DNA of 6,542 nt from NCBI GenBank assembly GCA_030668755.1, contig DAOVEW010000065.1, positions 1 to 6,542 of the forward strand, in the 5' to 3' direction. A program made the translations under genes and the position numbers. The stretch comes from Bacillota bacterium (GTDB lineage: Bacteria > Armatimonadota > Hebobacteria > Hebobacterales > Hebobacteraceae). The notes under the pieces are model-generated. The model did not search any database and was not told the origin of the DNA. It saw only the letters and a list, made by a program, of their open reading frames with translations. Of the stretch, positions 5,572 to 6,542 are shown piece by piece (within the stretch, counting starts at the first letter, position 1; each line of letters starts with the position of its first letter).

Positions 5572-6542
5572 GTGAACCGCTACAGCCGTCTCTGCCCCCT
5601 GGTGCTCACGGTGTGTGCGCTCGCGAGCATTTCCGTTGTCCGCGCTGACGTCGGCGCCGGCCGCGGGCCCGCCACCTGGACCATCATGGTCTACCTAGAC
5701 GCCGATAACAACCTCGAGGGCGCCGGGGTCGCTGACTTCAACGAAATGGAGCAAGTCGGCTCGACCGCCGAAGTCAACGTTGTCGTCCAGATGGACCGAA
5801 CCCCCGGCTTCGACTACAGCAATGGCGACTGGACCACTGCCCGGCGTTACCTCGTAGAGCAGGACAGCAGCGACAGCACCATCGGCTCCACCCTCCTCGC
5901 GGACATCGGCGAGGTCAACATGGGCCATCCCGATACCCTGGTAGACTTCGTCAGTTGGGCCACCGCGGACTACCCGGCCGATCACTACCTCCTCATCATC
6001 TGGGACCACGGGGAGGGATGGCGCAAGGTATCCGGCCCCAGCCCGCTCAAGGGCATCGCCTACGACAGCACCTCCCGCTATGACTACCTCTCCCTTAAGG
6101 AACTCGCCCAGGCCCTCGCCGACATCCGCTCCCAACTCGGCCGCGACCTCGACATCCTCGCCTGCGACGCCTGCCTCATGCAGATGGTGGAGGTCGCCTA
6201 TGAGCTCCGCGCCAGCGCCGGCTACTTCGTGGGCTCCACATACGGTGTCCCCTGGGACGGCTACCCCTACAACGACTTCCTCGCGCAGCTCGTCGGCAGC
6301 CCCACCATGTCCGCCTCTGCGCTCTGCGGCGTGCTCGTCGACACCTACGTCGCATCCTACAGCGGCGGCTCTCAGGGCTCTGTAGAGTGCTCCCTCTCGG
6401 CCGTCCGCCTCTCCCAGATGGACGCCGTCGCCGCGGCTGCCGACGCCCTCGCCCTCGCACTCATGGACGGCGCCGACTCCTACTGTCAGGACATCCTCAC
6501 CTGGTGGAGCGGCTGTCAGATGTACGACTACCTGTACCGCGA
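5572..6542 (+). CDS. Secreted clostripain-like cysteine peptidase (family C11), 3' end outside window
   Basis: Translation from the GTG at 5572-5574 stays open for 323 codons to the window edge, so the protein is partial. GGAG (5559-5562), 9 bases upstream, supports the start, and the next residues form a signal peptide (VNRYSRLCPLVLTVCALASISVVRA, cleavage after A25). TWTIMVYLDADNNLE (35-49) opens the C11 catalytic domain. The catalytic histidine is H146 in IIWDHGEGW and the nucleophile is C201 in CDACLMQMVEVAYEL. D199, two residues before the cysteine, occupies the position that in characterised C11 enzymes lines the S1 pocket and favours cleavage after arginine or lysine. GSTYGVPWDGYPYNDFL (221-237) is the conserved block after the nucleophile. 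It is probably exported and degrades extracellular proteins after basic residues; specificity is inferred from the family. It is divergent from the M20 gene. Accessory C-terminal domains may exist beyond the edge. Confidence 0.92.
   Translation, partial: MNRYSRLCPLVLTVCALASISVVRADVGAGRGPATWTIMVYLDADNNLEGAGVADFNEMEQVGSTAEVNVVVQMDRTPGFDYSNGDWTTARRYLVEQDSSDSTIGSTLLADIGEVNMGHPDTLVDFVSWATADYPADHYLLIIWDHGEGWRKVSGPSPLKGIAYDSTSRYDYLSLKELAQALADIRSQLGRDLDILACDACLMQMVEVAYELRASAGYFVGSTYGVPWDGYPYNDFLAQLVGSPTMSASALCGVLVDTYVASYSGGSQGSVECSLSAVRLSQMDAVAAAADALALALMDGADSYCQDILTWWSGCQMYDYLYR

Overview
The window comes from a GC-rich bacterium, probably uncultured. The best taxonomic hint is the gene at 99-893 (minus strand), a prepilin-type protein with a [18 protein letters not shown]-terminus, an FPVFARARE segment and an H-X9-DG motif. 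From memory this combination is typical of Armatimonadota, and also seen in Planctomycetota and Verrucomicrobiota/Lentisphaerae. The assignment is an inference, not a measurement. All four protein genes look exported or general-catabolic; there are no tRNAs, rRNAs, CRISPR arrays or recognisable transposases.

Layout. (1) 1-1303, minus strand: a complete regulatory cassette. A consensus-like promoter (TTGACA, 17-base spacer, TATAGG) is followed by a cobalamin (B12) riboswitch, then an intrinsic terminator, then the H-X9-DG pseudopilin gene. Further genes of the same unit may lie beyond the left edge. (2) 1304-1764: about 460 bases with no intact gene. It holds the decayed 3' end of a paralogue of the next gene (1336-1414), a long irregular inverted repeat (1543-1678), and a leader with several Shine-Dalgarno-like stretches. 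(3) 1765-4128, plus strand: a 787-residue secreted modular protein with a signal peptide, a large N-terminal domain of unknown function, calcium-binding TSP3-like repeats, an F5/8 type C (discoidin) domain, a PKD domain and an Ig-like C-terminal domain. (4) 4129-4225: convergent intergenic space with a strong hairpin terminator. (5) 4226-5377, minus strand: an M20-family metallopeptidase/deacylase (ArgE/DapE type) with all expected metal ligands. (6) 5378-5571: a divergent intergenic region. (7) 5572-6542, plus strand: a secreted clostripain-like (C11) cysteine peptidase starting at GTG and running off the right edge.

How the parts fit. The secreted modular protein, the C11 peptidase and the M20 hydrolase suit an organism that degrades extracellular polymers and peptides, but nothing shows that they act together. 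The most unusual point is the B12 riboswitch with its terminator directly ahead of a pseudopilin gene. Riboswitches of this class usually govern B12 uptake, B12 synthesis or B12-independent isoenzymes. A B12-repressed pilin-like surface protein would suggest a role in acquiring the vitamin, or a passenger position in a transport operon whose remaining genes lie outside the window.
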